Source: Trogon surrucura (taxonomy: Eukaryota > Chordata > Aves > Trogoniformes > Trogonidae). Taken from it: 64,000 bases of DNA. Shown piece by piece: positions 1 through 10,529 of this stretch; positions within the stretch are counted from its first letter, which is position 1; every line of letters starts with the position of its first letter. The position numbers and the translations under genes were made by a program. Below the pieces are notes generated by a model that was not told where the DNA came from, ran no database searches, and worked only from the letters and a program-made list of their open reading frames with translations. The stretch spans positions 3,309,652 to 3,373,651 of the forward strand of contig CM036657.1 in the NCBI GenBank assembly GCA_020746105.1, read 5' to 3'.

Positions 1-3
1 ACA

Positions 4-744
4 TTAGCAATGAATGTCAATTGTGGCATACCTCTTAGCTGCCGTGGACTCCACTTCATACCGAAGGTCTAACATGTCCGACACGGCAGCGCTCAACGGT
101 GGTGTAACTTCATTTAGGGCACGATAGTCTACAGTTAATCTCCATTCTCCATTAGACTTTCGCACAGGCCAGATAGGACTGTTAAATGGTGAGCGAGCTT
201 TGCTGATCACTCCTTGGCTTTCTAGTTGGCGTATCAGCTTATGGATGGGGACTACAGAGTCTCGGTTGGTACGATATTGTCGTCGATGCACTGTTTTAGT
301 AGCAATTGGTACCTGTTGGTCTTCAGTTTTCATCAGCCCTACGACACTAGACTCCTCTGACAGTTTGGGCAAGCTAGACAGCTGATCAATGTCCTCAGTC
401 TCTACAGCTGCTATGCCAAAAACCCATCGATACCCTCTTGGGTCCTTATAATACCCTTTCTTGAGGAAGTCTATGCCAAGGATGCATGGGGCATTTGGAC
501 CAGTCACTATAGGGTGCTTTTTCCACATATTCCCAGTAAGGCTCATTTTGACTTCCAATACAGACAGTTGTTGAGAATCACCCGTCACTCCAGAAATAGT
601 AACAGTTTCAGTTCCTGTATGATTCGATGGCATTAGGGTGCACTGTGCACCAGTGTCCACCAGAGCTCTATATTTTCGTGGTTCTAATGTGCCAGGCCAC
701 GGAATCCACACAGTCCAATAAACTCGGTTGTCCCTCTCCTCCAC
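4..744 (-). pseudogene. pro-pol: ERV-A protease and N-terminal reverse transcriptase
   Basis: This is one open frame of about 246 codons without an ATG; the first codon counted is GTG, as expected for a pol reached by frameshifting. The aspartic protease active site is visible as VDTGAQCTLM near residue 30, and the late protease motif CILGIDFL near residue 87. The RT fingers begin with QLESQGVISKARSPFNSPIW and VDYRALNEV. The frame ends at a TAA at 4-6, just after the ATIDI motif that holds the first RT catalytic Asp. It overlaps the gag frame over 668-744. Confidence 0.85.
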
Positions 745-1585
745 CTGGCCGGAGGCAGGGCCCCTCTAATCCTGAGGTTGATTCACGGGGTTTACCTGAT
801 TTGGTATTAACTACATTTACATTCTGATTATTCCTTCTCGTGGCAGATTCTTGTCTTCTGTTGGTGTTTCGCAAATTGGATACTCGTTCCCGTAGAGCAG
901 AAGTAGGTTTTCCATCCCAGCTCCTCATGTCCTCACCATATCCACGTAGGAAAATCCACAAGTCATTCCATGACAAGTTGCCATCATTTTTAGTTGATCT
1001 TGAAGGTCTGTATTTTCTAACAGCATCAACGCGGCTCCATTGAGGTCTGTCATCTCTCTTGGACAATGTATCAATCAGCTTCTCTAATGATTTATTGGTT
1101 TTCTCAAATGATTCACTATTTTTCTCAATGGCTTCATTGGTTTTCTCAACTGATTGATTGGTTTTCTCCATTGCTATCTCAATCGCTTTCTCAATTGATT
1201 TCTCCAGTGATCTGCTGTTTTCCTCAATTATTTTTTCCACGGCAGCAATCTGAATTTGTTGGGGATTGGCAGTACTGTCTTCATACTGTCGTGCTTTGTT
1301 GGCCACTTCACTCACTGTTGGTACCTGACCATCTCCATCTAATGCCCAGACCATTGTTGACAAGGTGTGCTTATACACTGGTGGGGCACTCCTCACAAAC
1401 ATCTGAATAACGGGTTTGTGGCAGGGCATTTCATCAGGGTTTAAAATTGTTTGTGGATCGCTGTAAATCACCTCTCTCACTGCTCGTTCTCTCAGGAACT
1501 TAATGCCTTTTTCCATGCTGGTCCAGTTGGTTGCATAGATATTAATATTGTCCTTTTGGGTATACCGGTTCTTAATAGCTGTCAA
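668..1585 (-). pseudogene. gag: ERV-A gag fragment with heptad-repeat coiled coil
   Basis: A 305-codon open stretch starts at a TTG rather than ATG, so its 5' end is probably displaced by a frameshift. Residues about 130-175 are successive seven-residue units beginning EKTNQSV, EKTNEAI, EKNSESF, EKTNKSL, EKLIDTL, a regular coiled coil encoded by 21-bp DNA repeats. The C-terminal third is basic (Arg/Asn rich) with no CCHC knuckle, as in spuma-like and some ERVL gags. It is upstream of and out of frame with protease. Identification as gag rests on position and composition. Confidence 0.7.
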
Positions 1586-1735
1586 GAGTTGTCTCCAGAG
1601 GCTGAGACTGTTGTCGTCTTTTGCAAGTTCCGTGTCAACGCCTGCGTTTCCAGACAGAGATCCCAGATGTTTGGCTTCTTTACCGTTCAGATTAATGGTC
1701 TCTGTTCCTTTATCCCAGCATCGGAGTAAGTCCCT

Positions 1736-1939
1736 TTAATATGATTCACCCTCACGACGGCCAAAGTCCTTTCTCACATCTCGCATGTCCCACAGAGTTA
1801 AAGGTTTGACAGCTGCCTCCGTTTCTGGCTCTGAACTATCTGATGACTTCGGTTGGGAAGGACCCTTTCCTGGATCAGAATCATCTGATGTTGGGTGATT
1901 TGTCTTTGTTAGAAGGGCCATGTCCTGGAGTTGTGTCAT
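1736..1939 (-). pseudogene. ERV-A gag N-terminal piece, probable
   Basis: A true ATG at 1939 opens 67 codons rich in Ser, Asp, Pro and Lys (SDDSDPGKGPSQPK). It lies just upstream of the main gag frame and in a different frame. It may be the real gag start separated by a frameshift. No domain is recognisable. Confidence 0.4.
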
Positions 1940-2232
1940 CTGTTGTTAGGGCAATTGACTTTTTCCGATGTTTCTTTCTAGTCACAGGGGCGACATTTGC
2001 TGATACACACTGAGTGCTAAAGGATACAGTGATACTCCATGACTTGCAAAAATTCCTACAGAAACGCCACAATGCCAAGAGATTCATGGGCATTAACATC
2101 AGAATCAATAACAATTCAATCTTTCGATCAAAATAACTGCATTCACAATCACAATCACAATCCTCAAAACCTGGTAGACTCAGATTAGCAAACAAATGAG
2201 TATAATTTCCTAAGGTGAAATTGAAAGTGTAG

Positions 2233-2457
2233 TTAGAAACAAAATTTCATCATTGTGCTCTTAAGGTATTCAGGTCTGCCGATCACCCAAATTATTGTGG
2301 AATACACCAACACTAAAAAACTCAGCACAGTGAAAATTCTCGTCATGTAACCAGAACAGGCAAACCACAGAAAGATATACCAAATCACACTCGAGAGTTT
2401 GGACAAAATTTTGACAGCTAATGAGGAACCCACATTTAAAAGGACATGACATAACAT
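2233..2457 (-). CDS. Small hydrophobic leader ORF of ERV-A
   Basis: This 74-codon ORF starts at a genuine ATG (2457), 193 bases downstream of the primer-binding site and ahead of gag. It has two strongly hydrophobic stretches, around residues 20-34 (VIWYIFLWFACSG) and 41-58 (IFTVLSFLVLVYSTIIWV). A second hydrophobic stretch (LLLILMLMPMNLLALW) lies in an adjacent frame at 1881-2195, after a Cys/Asp run. I do not recognise a family. It could be a signal-anchor or leader protein, or chance in AT-rich leader sequence. Confidence 0.35.
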   Translation of the reverse strand: MLCHVLLNVGSSLAVKILSKLSSVIWYIFLWFACSGYMTRIFTVLSFLVLVYSTIIWVIGRPEYLKSTMMKFCF

Positions 2458-2649
2458 TTCACCGACCTATAACATGATGTGAGCTGTCCAATTTTTCTCT
2501 TCTAAACCCTCAGAACGTTCAAAGAAAAGATCTAATATGCTCTCAACTGTGCCGGATGGAATTTAAACTATGTGGGCAATATATCAGAGCCCAGTTGTAT
2601 CTAAGTAGCTAGTAAAATATTCTGAGACTGATTGGTGTTTGTTTTCTTT

Positions 2650-2667
2650 GCCCCATGTTGGGCACCA
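2650..2667 (-). other. Primer-binding site, tRNA-Lys type
   Basis: Read on the minus strand, the 18 bases after the 5' LTR are tggtgcccaacatggggc. They match the tRNA-Lys(1,2) primer site tggcgcccaacgtggggc except at two positions. Both differences are CpG-to-TpG/CpA changes, so this is probably a decayed Lys site. Confidence 0.75.
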
Positions 2668-2674
2668 AAAAATC

Positions 2675-3489
2675 TGTCGCGGGTTAGGGCTGGGCCGGAT
2701 ACTAACGCCGACAGACGCTCTCCTACCCCCTCTTCCCCCCCCCAAATGGGAAGAGAAAAGAGAATGAGGAGAGAGACTTACAGGTTAGAGAAGAAAAACT
2801 AGAACAGCTTTAATGAAAATAATGGAAATAATGGTGAAAAGATAGAAGGAGAGAACTATATACAACTATAGATAGTAGCCCGATATCAAATCCAACTTCC
2901 TCTCCCGAGAGGAATCACCACTGGTGCTGCAGAGCAGGAGGCACTGGGGAAACCCCAGGCTCAGCGGCAGCAGGAACTGGATACAGGGAGTTGGATTCGG
3001 GAACTCAGGATCCGGGTCAAAAGCAGGAGGTCAGATGGAGTCCTCTCTGGACACCGGCCATTGCAGAAAAAGGGCAAAACGGGTGAAAAAGGGCAGAAAA
3101 AGGGACGAAACTCTCGTGATCGCTCAATTTATACTAAATATGATGTATATGGGATGGAATACTCTTGTTGGTCACCTGTCCTCTCTATTACCTCCCAGAG
3201 GTGCAACCTTTTACTTCCTTGTGCCCCCTCTTACTACCCAGCACCCCCAGTGAGGCACAAAAGAGCCAGCAGTGGCCTTGGTCACTATAGGAATAAGTAT
3301 AAGCAAGAGCCTTTCTGCATCCCAGTCCCAGGCAGTAACTGTAAACATCAGGTGCTATCACTGCCAGTAGCACACACTGTCTGCAAAAACACGCTGCTAA
3401 CTTCAGAACGTGCAGCCTTTTAGAAGACACTAAACTGGAAAGTAGAAATTACTGAACAGGACTGGGTTTTTAGCTCAAACCAGGAAACA
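2675..3489 (-). repeat. LTR-A, 5' LTR of ERV-A
   Basis: The ends are TG and CA (plus-strand reading tgtcgcggg to ggaaaca) and the length is 815 bp. Related copies are at 4396-4557, 4820-5020, 21492-21564 and, on the plus strand, 39037-39717. The outer edge abuts the satellite at its Acctttg site. Part of the sequence is A/G-rich tandem-like (aaagggcaaaacgggtg, aaagggcagaaaaaggg). Confidence 0.8.
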
Positions 3490-3768
3490 TACCTTTGTTA
3501 TTTTGGGACAGCGATAACCATTATGACATCAGGCTGAATCCTGAGGTGCAGGGTCCTGGCAATGGTTTAGGTTCAGTGATCCATAGAGCCTTTTGCTGCA
3601 GAGACACTTGGGCTGCACAAGGCATTCCAACAGGAGCACAGCACTGCACCAACAGTGCACCACCCATACCTTTCTGATTTTCCGACACCCATGGCCATAG
3701 GTACTTCAGGGTGAACCCAGAGGTACAGGATCCTACTTAGGGTTAGGTTTCAATGATCCTGTGACAGG
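3490..3768 (+). repeat. 177-bp satellite, about 1.6 monomers
   Basis: The consensus runs tttctgattttgggacagcc, atcaggctgaaccc, ggttagggttaggg, agatccatagagcctggag and caaggcattccaaggggagc. The first monomer carries the variant cagcgataacc, which is also present at 4570-4590. Confidence 0.85.
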
Positions 3769-4395
3769 TGCACTTTGAAAATGCCTTATGTTCTATTGTA
3801 AACCAAGTTTGACTGGGGAATGATGATCTGGAATGATCAGGCCTCACCAAGACTGCACCCCCTTTTAACCTTGGAGGCAAGAGGTGCCTGTACCACCACT
3901 TCAAGGTGAGTCGAGATGACTGTGGTCACGGGGTGGATTGTGGCAGGTGCATCCTTCCCCCATTGGTCGGGAGTGCCCCCCCTCTGTGAGTCAGCAGTTG
4001 CTAGGCAGATTTCAGAGAATTTTCTGGAAACCTGGGCTGGCTCAGAAATGACCCATCACCCTGAGGGGCACTCCCAGGAAGTTGGTTGGTAACCAATAAA
4101 AGGCCAATATGGCTTGATTGACTTTTGTCCCTGGGGTTGAGACTCCTCATCTGTGTAAGGTGAGCGTACCATTCTCGAGATTGAGACTCCTCATCTTTTA
4201 TAAGGTGAGTGTATTAGGATCCGGATCATTATTCTTTGGTTAGGGTGGGTGTAGTGTAGTTAACTCTTTTCCAATTGATACCCGAACCTTTATTTTGGAG
4301 GCGCTTCTGTTTATTAATATATTTAATTTAGGCACGTGCGTGAATTTGTCATCTTTAGAAACATGGGAACGCTCTTCTCCACTGTCTTCACGACA
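3769..4395 (+). mobile_element. ERV-B3: 3' end of internal region plus LTR-B
   Basis: The plus-strand fragment begins inside the 3' noncoding region of ERV-B (gcactttgaaaatgcc). It includes the group-typical polypurine tract cacggggtggat (about 3927-3938) and then an LTR-B from 3939 (tgtggcaggtgc) to 4395 (cttcacgaca). This LTR is 457 bp against 588-594 bp in the full copies, because about 130 bp is missing after gcttgattga. Its 3' edge abuts LTR-A. Confidence 0.8.
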
Positions 4396-4557
4396 CCAGG
4401 CAGTAACTGTAAACATCAGGTGTTATCACTGCCAGTAGCACACACTGTCTGCAAAAATATGCTGCTAACTTCAGAACGTGCAGCCTTTTAGAAGACACTA
4501 AATTGGAAAGTAGAAATTACTGAACAGGACTGGGTTTTTAGCTAAAACCAAGAAACA
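4396..4557 (-). repeat. LTR-A fragment (second copy)
   Basis: This matches the outer 160 bp of the 3330-3489 LTR and ends at the same satellite base. It is truncated at 4396 by LTR-B. Confidence 0.8.
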
Positions 4558-4819
4558 CACCTTTGTTATTTTGGGACAGCGATAACCATTATGACGTCAG
4601 GCTGAACCCTGAGGTTCAGTGTCCTTGTTAGGATTAGGGTTAAGAGGTCCATAGAGCCTGGAACTGCAGAGAAACGGGGGCTGGACAAGGCATTCCAAGG
4701 GGAGCACGGCGCTGCACCAACAGTGCTCCACCCACACCTTTCTGATTTTGGGACAGCCATAGCCATTATGAAATCAGGCTGAACTCTGTGGCATAGTGAC
4801 CTGAATAGGGTTAGGGTTC
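4558..4819 (+). repeat. 177-bp satellite, about 1.5 monomers
   Basis: It contains the satellite landmarks including the TTAGGG block. It begins with the same variant bases as the block after LTR-A at 3490, which points to a local duplication. Confidence 0.85.
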
Positions 4820-5020
4820 TGTCTCAGGTTAGTGCTGGGCCGACCACTAACACGGACAGATGCTCTCTAACCCAATATTCTCCCATCGCCAAAGGGGAAG
4901 AGAAAAGGGAATGAGGCAGTGAGACTTATGGATTAGAGAAGAAAAACTAAAACAGGTTTAATGAAAATAATGGAAATAATGGTGAAAAGATAAAAGTAAA
5001 GAACTATATACAACTTTACA
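4820..5020 (-). repeat. LTR-A fragment (third copy)
   Basis: It carries the 3' end of LTR-A (plus-strand tgtctcaggttagtgctggg), matching 2675-2870. It is cut at 5020 by the LTR-D insertion. Confidence 0.75.
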
Positions 5021-5463
5021 TGTGGATACCCTACATTTTAGTTGTCTGCGCTGGCAGCACTGCGTTGCAGAGTTAAGAATTTCGTCCTTGAGTTCTTTTC
5101 TAAACAAGTACATAGCTCTTGCTTGCTAATTATGAAAAGAGACCCTGACCAGCCAAGTACAGCTCATGTTGAGAGCTTGCCCCTGAGAATGAACAGATAA
5201 GGTGCTTCTCGTACACCAGATGTGCATGGGAGTGAATGGGAGAGTATGATCAAAACAGACCTGGGAAAGTCTGTTTTCCCTGTGTGATAAGAGAGTGATT
5301 GAAGGAATACATGAGCTAATAACAACCCTGGCTGTATAGTCTGATCTCTTGTTTGTAACCCAAAAATAGTGCTTCGTGCTAGTAGGTATAAATATGTGTG
5401 CCTGCTTGCAATAAAGTGAATTCTGTTTTCCACCATCTCAGAGTTCTTGCGTGCTTCTCAACA
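5021..5463 (+). repeat. LTR-D, 5' LTR
   Basis: It runs from tgtggatacc to ctcaaca (443 bp). A TATA-like tataaata lies at about 5388 and the polyadenylation signal aataaa at about 5410, a compact promoter arrangement. No 3' partner of this family is in the window. Confidence 0.75.
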
Positions 5464-5465
5464 AA

Positions 5466-5484
5466 TGGCGGCCCGAATTGGGAC
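5466..5484 (+). other. Primer-binding site, tRNA-Lys3-like
   Basis: The bases tggcggcccgaattgggac follow the LTR by two bases. They resemble the tRNA-Lys3 site tggcgcccgaacagggac with one inserted g and a two-base change. Confidence 0.5.
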
Positions 5485-5604
5485 TTAATCATATCCAGGA
5501 GGAGTACCACTGAGTGAGCCGAACGGGGTGATGAATTAACTGACGCGACCATCCTTGCCTTTCAACAGGAAAACAGGTACGAGGACTGGGGCCAGGGGAC
5601 AAAA

Positions 5605-5721
5605 ATGGGGCAAAGCTCGACACGATCGCAACAACTTCATCATGATGTACTGATGTGTATTGCAAAGAAGCCTGGGTATAAGATTAGCCCGCAGAAAGTG
5701 ACTATGACCATTGGCATTTGA
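5605..5721 (+). pseudogene. gag: ERV-D gag matrix N-terminus
   Basis: An ATG at 5605 encodes MGQSSTRSQQ and stops after 38 codons at TGA. Gly2 followed by Ser/Gln is a myristoylation-type matrix start, as in betaretroviral Gag. The rest of gag, protease and the RT fingers are deleted before about 5790. Confidence 0.6.
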
Positions 5722-5807
5722 AACGCATGCTATATTGTTGGGAAGATCCTCAGCATCAAAAATGGGTCTTTTTGTACTACCAGGTCTAAGACTGCTTTTT
5801 TACAATT

Positions 5808-6407
5808 TTGTTACACAATGATGATTGCAAATATTTTGCATTTTCAGTCCCAAGTGTTAACAGTAGTGAGCCGATGGATAGGTATGAATGGATTGTCTTG
5901 CCTCAAGGAGTGAAAAATAGTCCGACTATATGTCAATTCGTGGTTGGTTCCGCTTTGAAACCTGTTAGAGAAAAATACCCTCATGCATTGATCTATCACT
6001 ATATGGATGATATATTGGTAGCTCACATGGATGAGATTTACCTGCAACAAGTCTGCTCCTTTTTTATAACATCATTGCAAATGTATGGTTTACAAATAGC
6101 ACCAGAAAAAAATCAAATAGAAGCTCCATGGAAGTATTTAGGGTGGAAATTAACCAATGCATTAGTTTCTGCACAGAAATTAACTTTGAATCAAAGTATT
6201 TGTACTTTAAATGCTTTGCAGAAATTATTGGGAACAATCAGTTGGATTTGTCCTTCTTTGGGCATTACTACTGAAGAATTATCTCCTCTTTTTGATTTGT
6301 TAAGGGGAGACTCAGATTTGAATTCTGAGAGGAAATTAACTCCTGAAGCAAAGCCTGCCCTAGAAAAAGTATTCAATAAGATACAAATGAATTTTGCTCA
6401 TCATTAA
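5808..6407 (+). pseudogene. pol: ERV-D reverse transcriptase palm and thumb
   Basis: The open stretch is 199 codons with no ATG, entering at a deletion joint. Visible are FAFSVPSVN, the primer-grip region [15 protein letters not shown] and the catalytic [10 protein letters not shown] near residue 68, then the thumb motif APWKYLGWKL. It is typical of beta/alpharetroviral or ERVK-like RT. The first catalytic Asp lies in the deleted upstream part. Confidence 0.85.
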
Positions 6408-6620
6408 AATCCAAACATTGAATTAAGGGGATTTATAATTAATGCTCAATTCCAGCCCTATGCTATCTTGAGGCAATGGGATCGTGAAAAGCTTTATATA
6501 CTTGAATGGGTTTTTTGCCTCACATGTCTCCTAAATCAATTTGGAGCAGAGTTGATATGATAGCAGAAATACTGATTAAGTTGCAACATAGAGCATCATC
6601 CTGATATATTACATCTCACT

Positions 6621-6908
6621 GTGTCAAACTTATATTTTACAGCATTGCTGGAAATGTCCTTGAATTTGCAGATTGCGTTAGCTGACTTTCTAGGGCGGTT
6701 GGAGTTTAATCTCCCCCCTCATAAAATCTTGCAATCACTTTCAGTTATGCCTTTGTGTGCCACTCCTACAGCCAGCCCTGAACCCCTGCCTGGAGCACTG
6801 ACTGTTTTTATAGATGGCTCCAGCAAATTGCATAAAGCAATGGTGGCTTGGTATGATGCTGATATTCAAGACTGGAAAAATCACATTGTCCTGCAAGAAG
6901 GTTCTTGA
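6621..6908 (+). pseudogene. pol: ERV-D RT connection and RNase H start
   Basis: This 95-codon open stretch contains the first RNase H catalytic Asp in LTVFIDGSSK (about residue 69). It stops at TGA 6906-6908. The next RNase H segment (6909-7056) continues in another frame, so the domain is broken. Confidence 0.75.
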
Positions 6909-7056
6909 CAGATTGTTGAGCTGCGTGCTGCTGTGGAAGCATTGCAGCTCTTCTCATCTCAACTTGTAAATATTGTTGCTAATTCGCATTTTGTATATGG
7001 CCTTTTGTGCAGAACTGAGTTTGCCTTTTTAAAACATTTCTAATCGTGTTCTTTTT

Positions 7057-7880
7057 ATGTTGTTTCAGAAATTATGCTTACTTTGTAGTAATCGGATACA
7101 ACAATACTTTGTGACACATATTAGTTCTCATTCTAATCTGCCTGGCTCATTAGTCGAAGGTAATGCTCGGACCAGGACTCTGGCTGCTATGACTGCTGTT
7201 CCTGATGTTTTAGGACAGGCTAGACTTTCGCATGCTTTTTATCATCAAAATAGTAAGGCTTTATCCAAAGAGTTTAACATAACATCTCGACAAGCTCAAG
7301 ATATTATGTTGTGTCATGTCCAGATTGTCAAGCAATCATGCCACTGAACTCTAATATAATAGCAGTCCCTCGTGGTCTTGCTCCCAATGACGTATGGCAA
7401 ATGGATGTTACACATATAGTTGAATTTGGTAAATTGAAATATGTGCGTGTTACTGTAGATACTTTCTCATCTTTTATTGTTGCCACAGCGCATAGTGGTG
7501 AAAAGTTTAGAGATGTTTGACTGCACTGGCTACCTGCTATTGCCACATTAGGAGTGCCATCACAGATAAAAACGGATAATGGTCCAGCTTATGTTTCTAA
7601 GAATTTTAAAGTATTTTTACAGGAATGGGGAATATCCCATGTGACGGGGATACCTTATTCACCAACGGGACAGAGCATCGTGGAAAGAGCACATCTCACG
7701 CTGAAAAGAATGTTACAGAAACAGAAAAGCACTGTTGTCCGAATGTCTCCACACGAGAAGTTGTCTAAAGTGAAGTATGTGTTAAATTTTCTGAATATAT
7801 TCAGTTTCGATATGTTAAGTCCTCATCTGAGATTTCAAAACGAAAAAGAGAAAGACTTTCCAAAGCCTAACGTACTGTAC
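7057..7880 (+). pseudogene. pol: ERV-D integrase, zinc domain and catalytic core
   Basis: Three overlapping open frames cover the integrase. 7057-7347 holds the His pair region; 7311-7520 holds the CPDC pair and the first core Asp in VWQMDVTHI; 7554-7880 holds the second Asp in [10 protein letters not shown] and the Glu in [13 protein letters not shown]. All three DDE residues can be read but are separated by frameshifts. At 7881 a CR1 copy interrupts the gene in frame. Confidence 0.8.
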
Positions 7881-9449
7881 CGTCCTCAGGAGCCTCAGTC
7901 CCCTAAGGCCCCAGAGGAAGTCATGACAAAGGAGGAGTCTGCCCTGATTGATGAGGAGTGGGTTAAGGATCAGTTTGAACACTTGGACATTCATAAATCC
8001 ATGGGCCCTGATGGGATGCACCCACGGGTGCTGAGGGAGCTGGCGGGAGTCATTGCTAGGCCACTCTCCATCATCTTTGGTAAGTCGTGGGTAACAGGTG
8101 AGGTGCCTGAAGACTGGAGGAAAGCGAATGTCACTCCAGTCTATAAGAAGGGCAGGAAGGATGACCCGAGTAACTACAGACCGGTCAGCCTCACCTCCAT
8201 CCCTGGAAAGGTGATGGAACATCTTATCCTTGACACTGTCTCTAGGCATATCAAGGATAAGAAGGTTATTAGGGGCAGTCAGCATGGCTTTGCCAAGGGG
8301 AAGTCATGTTTGACCAACCTGATAGCCTTTTACGAAGACATAACTAGGTGGATGGATGGTGGCCATGCAGTGGACGTGGTCTACCTGGACATCAGCAAGG
8401 CCTTTGACACCGTCTCCCACAGCATCCTCATAGGTAAACTGAGGAAGTGTGGTCTGGATGACCAAGTAGTGAGGTGGGTCGAGAACTGGTTGAAGGGAAG
8501 AAGCCAGAGGGTTGTGGTCAATGGGGCCGAGTCTGGCTGGATGCCTGTGTCTAGTGGGGTCCCTCAGGGGTCAGTGCTTGGGCCGGTGCTGTTTAATATA
8601 TTCATCAACGATCTGGATGAGGGATTAGAGAATGTTGTCAGCAAGTTTGCTGATGATACGAAGTTGGGGGGAGTGGTTGACACACCAGAAGGCTGTGCAG
8701 CCATTCAGAGAGACCTGGACAGGCTGGAGGGCTGGGCGGGGAGAAATCTGATGAAGTTTAATAAGGGCAAGTGTAGAGTTTTGCACTTGGGAAAAAATAA
8801 CCCCATGTGCCAATATAGGTTGGGGACTGCCCTGCTGGAGAGCAGTGCAGGGGAAAGGGACCTGGGGGTTCTAGTGGACAGCAGGATGACCATGAGCCAG
8901 CAATGTGCCCTCGTGGCCAAGAAGGCCAATGGCATCCTGGGGTGTATTAGAAGGGGAGTAGCAAGTAGGTCAAGAGAGGTCCTCCTGCCCCTCTACTCTG
9001 CCCTGGTGAGGCCGCATCTGGAATATTGTGTCCAGTTCTGGGCCCCTCAGTTCAAGAAGGACAGGGAGCTGCTTGAGAGAGTCCAGCGTAGAGCCACAAA
9101 GATGGTGAAGGGAGTGGAGCATCTCCCTTATGAGGAAAGGCTGAAGGAGCTGGATCTCTTTAGCTTGGAGAAGAGGAGGCTGAGGGGTGACCTCATCAAT
9201 GTTTATAAATATGTCAAGGGGGAATGTCAGGAGGATGGAGCCAGGCTCTTTTCAGCGGCGTCCACTGACAGGACAAGGGGCAATGGGTGGAAGCTGGAAC
9301 ACAGGAGGTTCCAGAAAAATATGAGGAAAAACTTTTTCACTGTGAGGGTGACTGAGCACTGGAACAGGCTGCCTAGGGAGGTTGTGGAATCTCCATCTCT
9401 TGAGACATTCAAAACCCGCCTGGACGCGTTCCTGTGCGCTCTAGTGTAG
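7881..9449 (+). CDS. CR1 ORF2 reverse transcriptase, C-terminal two thirds
   Basis: The uninterrupted frame ends at TAG 9447-9449 and encodes the non-LTR RT palm. Key motifs are [33 protein letters not shown] (first catalytic Asp), [20 protein letters not shown], and SKFADDTKL (FADD box). The endonuclease domain is absent through 5' truncation. The frame is continuous with upstream integrase codons, so one ORF from 7554 fuses integrase and CR1 RT; that fusion is a coincidence of insertion phase. It is nearly identical to the RT at 28935-30712. Confidence 0.93.
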   Translation, partial: RPQEPQSPKAPEEVMTKEESALIDEEWVKDQFEHLDIHKSMGPDGMHPRVLRELAGVIARPLSIIFGKSWVTGEVPEDWRKANVTPVYKKGRKDDPSNYRPVSLTSIPGKVMEHLILDTVSRHIKDKKVIRGSQHGFAKGKSCLTNLIAFYEDITRWMDGGHAVDVVYLDISKAFDTVSHSILIGKLRKCGLDDQVVRWVENWLKGRSQRVVVNGAESGWMPVSSGVPQGSVLGPVLFNIFINDLDEGLENVVSKFADDTKLGGVVDTPEGCAAIQRDLDRLEGWAGRNLMKFNKGKCRVLHLGKNNPMCQYRLGTALLESSAGERDLGVLVDSRMTMSQQCALVAKKANGILGCIRRGVASRSREVLLPLYSALVRPHLEYCVQFWAPQFKKDRELLERVQRRATKMVKGVEHLPYEERLKELDLFSLEKRRLRGDLINVYKYVKGECQEDGARLFSAASTDRTRGNGWKLEHRRFQKNMRKNFFTVRVTEHWNRLPREVVESPSLETFKTRLDAFLCALV

Positions 9450-9536
9450 GTGATCCTGCTCTGGCAGGGGGGTTGGACTAGATGATCTTTGAGGTCCCTT
9501 CCAACCTTTAACATTCTGTGATTCTGTGATTCTGTG
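7881..9536 (+). mobile_element. CR1 LINE, 5'-truncated, inserted in ERV-D integrase
   Basis: It begins within the CR1 second ORF at cctcaggagcctcag and ends in the CR1 3' hallmark: aggtcccttccaacctttaa followed by three attctgtgat units. Integrase sequence resumes directly after it. The 5' truncation is usual for CR1. Confidence 0.95.
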
Positions 9537-9779
9537 ATTCATACTAATGAATGGAAAGGTCTGGTACCTCTATTGACTTGGGGAAGAGGTTATGGCTGTG
9601 TTTCTTTATCCACAGGACCTTATCGGTTGCCAGCAAAACAAATTAAGCCATTTAATGACCATGATTTGGTTCCTATCCCACATGATGTGACTGTGCAGCA
9701 TCCTGTTACTTCAACAGAGTGGCAGCAACACGACCGTGCACTGGGCCCGCCTGTTGAATCCCTTTGTTTCGCCCAGTGA
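9537..9779 (+). pseudogene. pol: ERV-D integrase C-terminal domain
   Basis: After the CR1, the frame reads EWKGLVPLLTWGRGYGCVSL, the SH3-like C-terminal domain typical of ERVK/alpha/beta integrases. It continues to a stop at 9779. It completes the gene begun at 7057. Confidence 0.75.
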
Positions 9780-9990
9780 CATGATGGGACCCTGAAGTAC
9801 CGATTACCAACGACGACATGGATTGGACTGGCAGAAGGTGCTTACGGCTGATGGCAGAGCAATTATGGGAAAATGTAACTGTTCTCAATGTTACCTGTTG
9901 TATTAATATGTATCTACTTTGTGTGACTGACAGTGAAGCTTATATTGGTTGTGTAAGACTGTCTAATCAAAACCACATAATAGCAGAATG
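9780..9990 (+). pseudogene. env: ERV-D envelope surface-subunit remnant
   Basis: A short region with possible N-glycosylation sites and paired Cys residues (ENVTVLNVTCC) lies where env should begin. It is soon interrupted and joins the ERV-C-type 3' block near 9990. Assignment is by position and weak composition. Confidence 0.4.
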
Positions 9991-10044
9991 ATCTTTCTTT
10001 AGCTAAAAGCAAGGCGGGGAATCTAGCTGCCTTTTGCTTTGTTA

Positions 10045-10227
10045 GAATTATAGAATGCTCTGGGCTGGAAGGGACCTCAGAGATCATTTTAATCCAACCT
10101 CCCTGTTGTGAACAGGGACACCACCTCTCGACTAGGTCAGGCAACACACATGAGAACCGAACGGGAATCGAACCTGCGACCTTGGTGTTTCAAGCACCAC
10201 GCTCAACCCACTGAGCTAAACCGGCCC
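10045..10227 (-). mobile_element. tRNA-derived SINE with CR1-like 3' tail
   Basis: On the minus strand the head reads gggccggtttagctcagtgg with an intact A box (tagctcagtggg) and B box (ggttcgattcc), resembling tRNA-Ile. The tail gatctctgaggtcccttcca to attctat is CR1-like. This structure fits avian SINEs of the TguSINE1 kind, thought to be mobilised by CR1. A short target duplication tagaa flanks it. Confidence 0.9.
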
Positions 10228-10529
10228 TCTAGAAGTATGTGATTAAGGACCAAAATAGATAGGGAGACTCCCTTGCATTCTTCCTTCAGTCCTGGCCAAG
10301 CTGTGAGAAGAATTCAACGGAGCAAACCACACCAGATGTTCCCGCATTCAAAGTTATGTAAGGTTGTTTATTTAATAGTGTAAATGCTGGACCCTCTTGC
10401 AGCGACTTCGGAAACCTCACCTACAGGTGGACGCACTGCGTAGGACTTCCCAATTGTCGGGAGGGTTCTCCAGAAACCTCGCTGCAACAGGGGCTCCCCA
10501 GCGACTGTGGGTCTGGATGATTTATGGTG

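Larger units (their letters stand above)
1..3489 (-). mobile_element. ERV-A, 5' part of a minus-strand endogenous retrovirus
   Basis: The element reads from its 5' LTR (2675-3489) through a primer-binding site, a leader with small hydrophobic ORFs, gag and protease into the start of reverse transcriptase, then leaves the window at base 1. The RT signature (SPFNSPIWPVRK, WRLTVDYR) and a gag without CCHC zinc knuckles suggest a class III/ERVL-like or spuma-like avian lineage; this assignment is inference. Gag and protease lie in different frames and overlap by 77 bases. The RT frame stops at 4-6, so the copy is dead. Confidence 0.85.

Noticed and set aside
10135..10227. A functional tRNA gene
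   Set aside because: The tRNA-like head is followed by a CR1-like tail and repeats at 21797, so it is a SINE.
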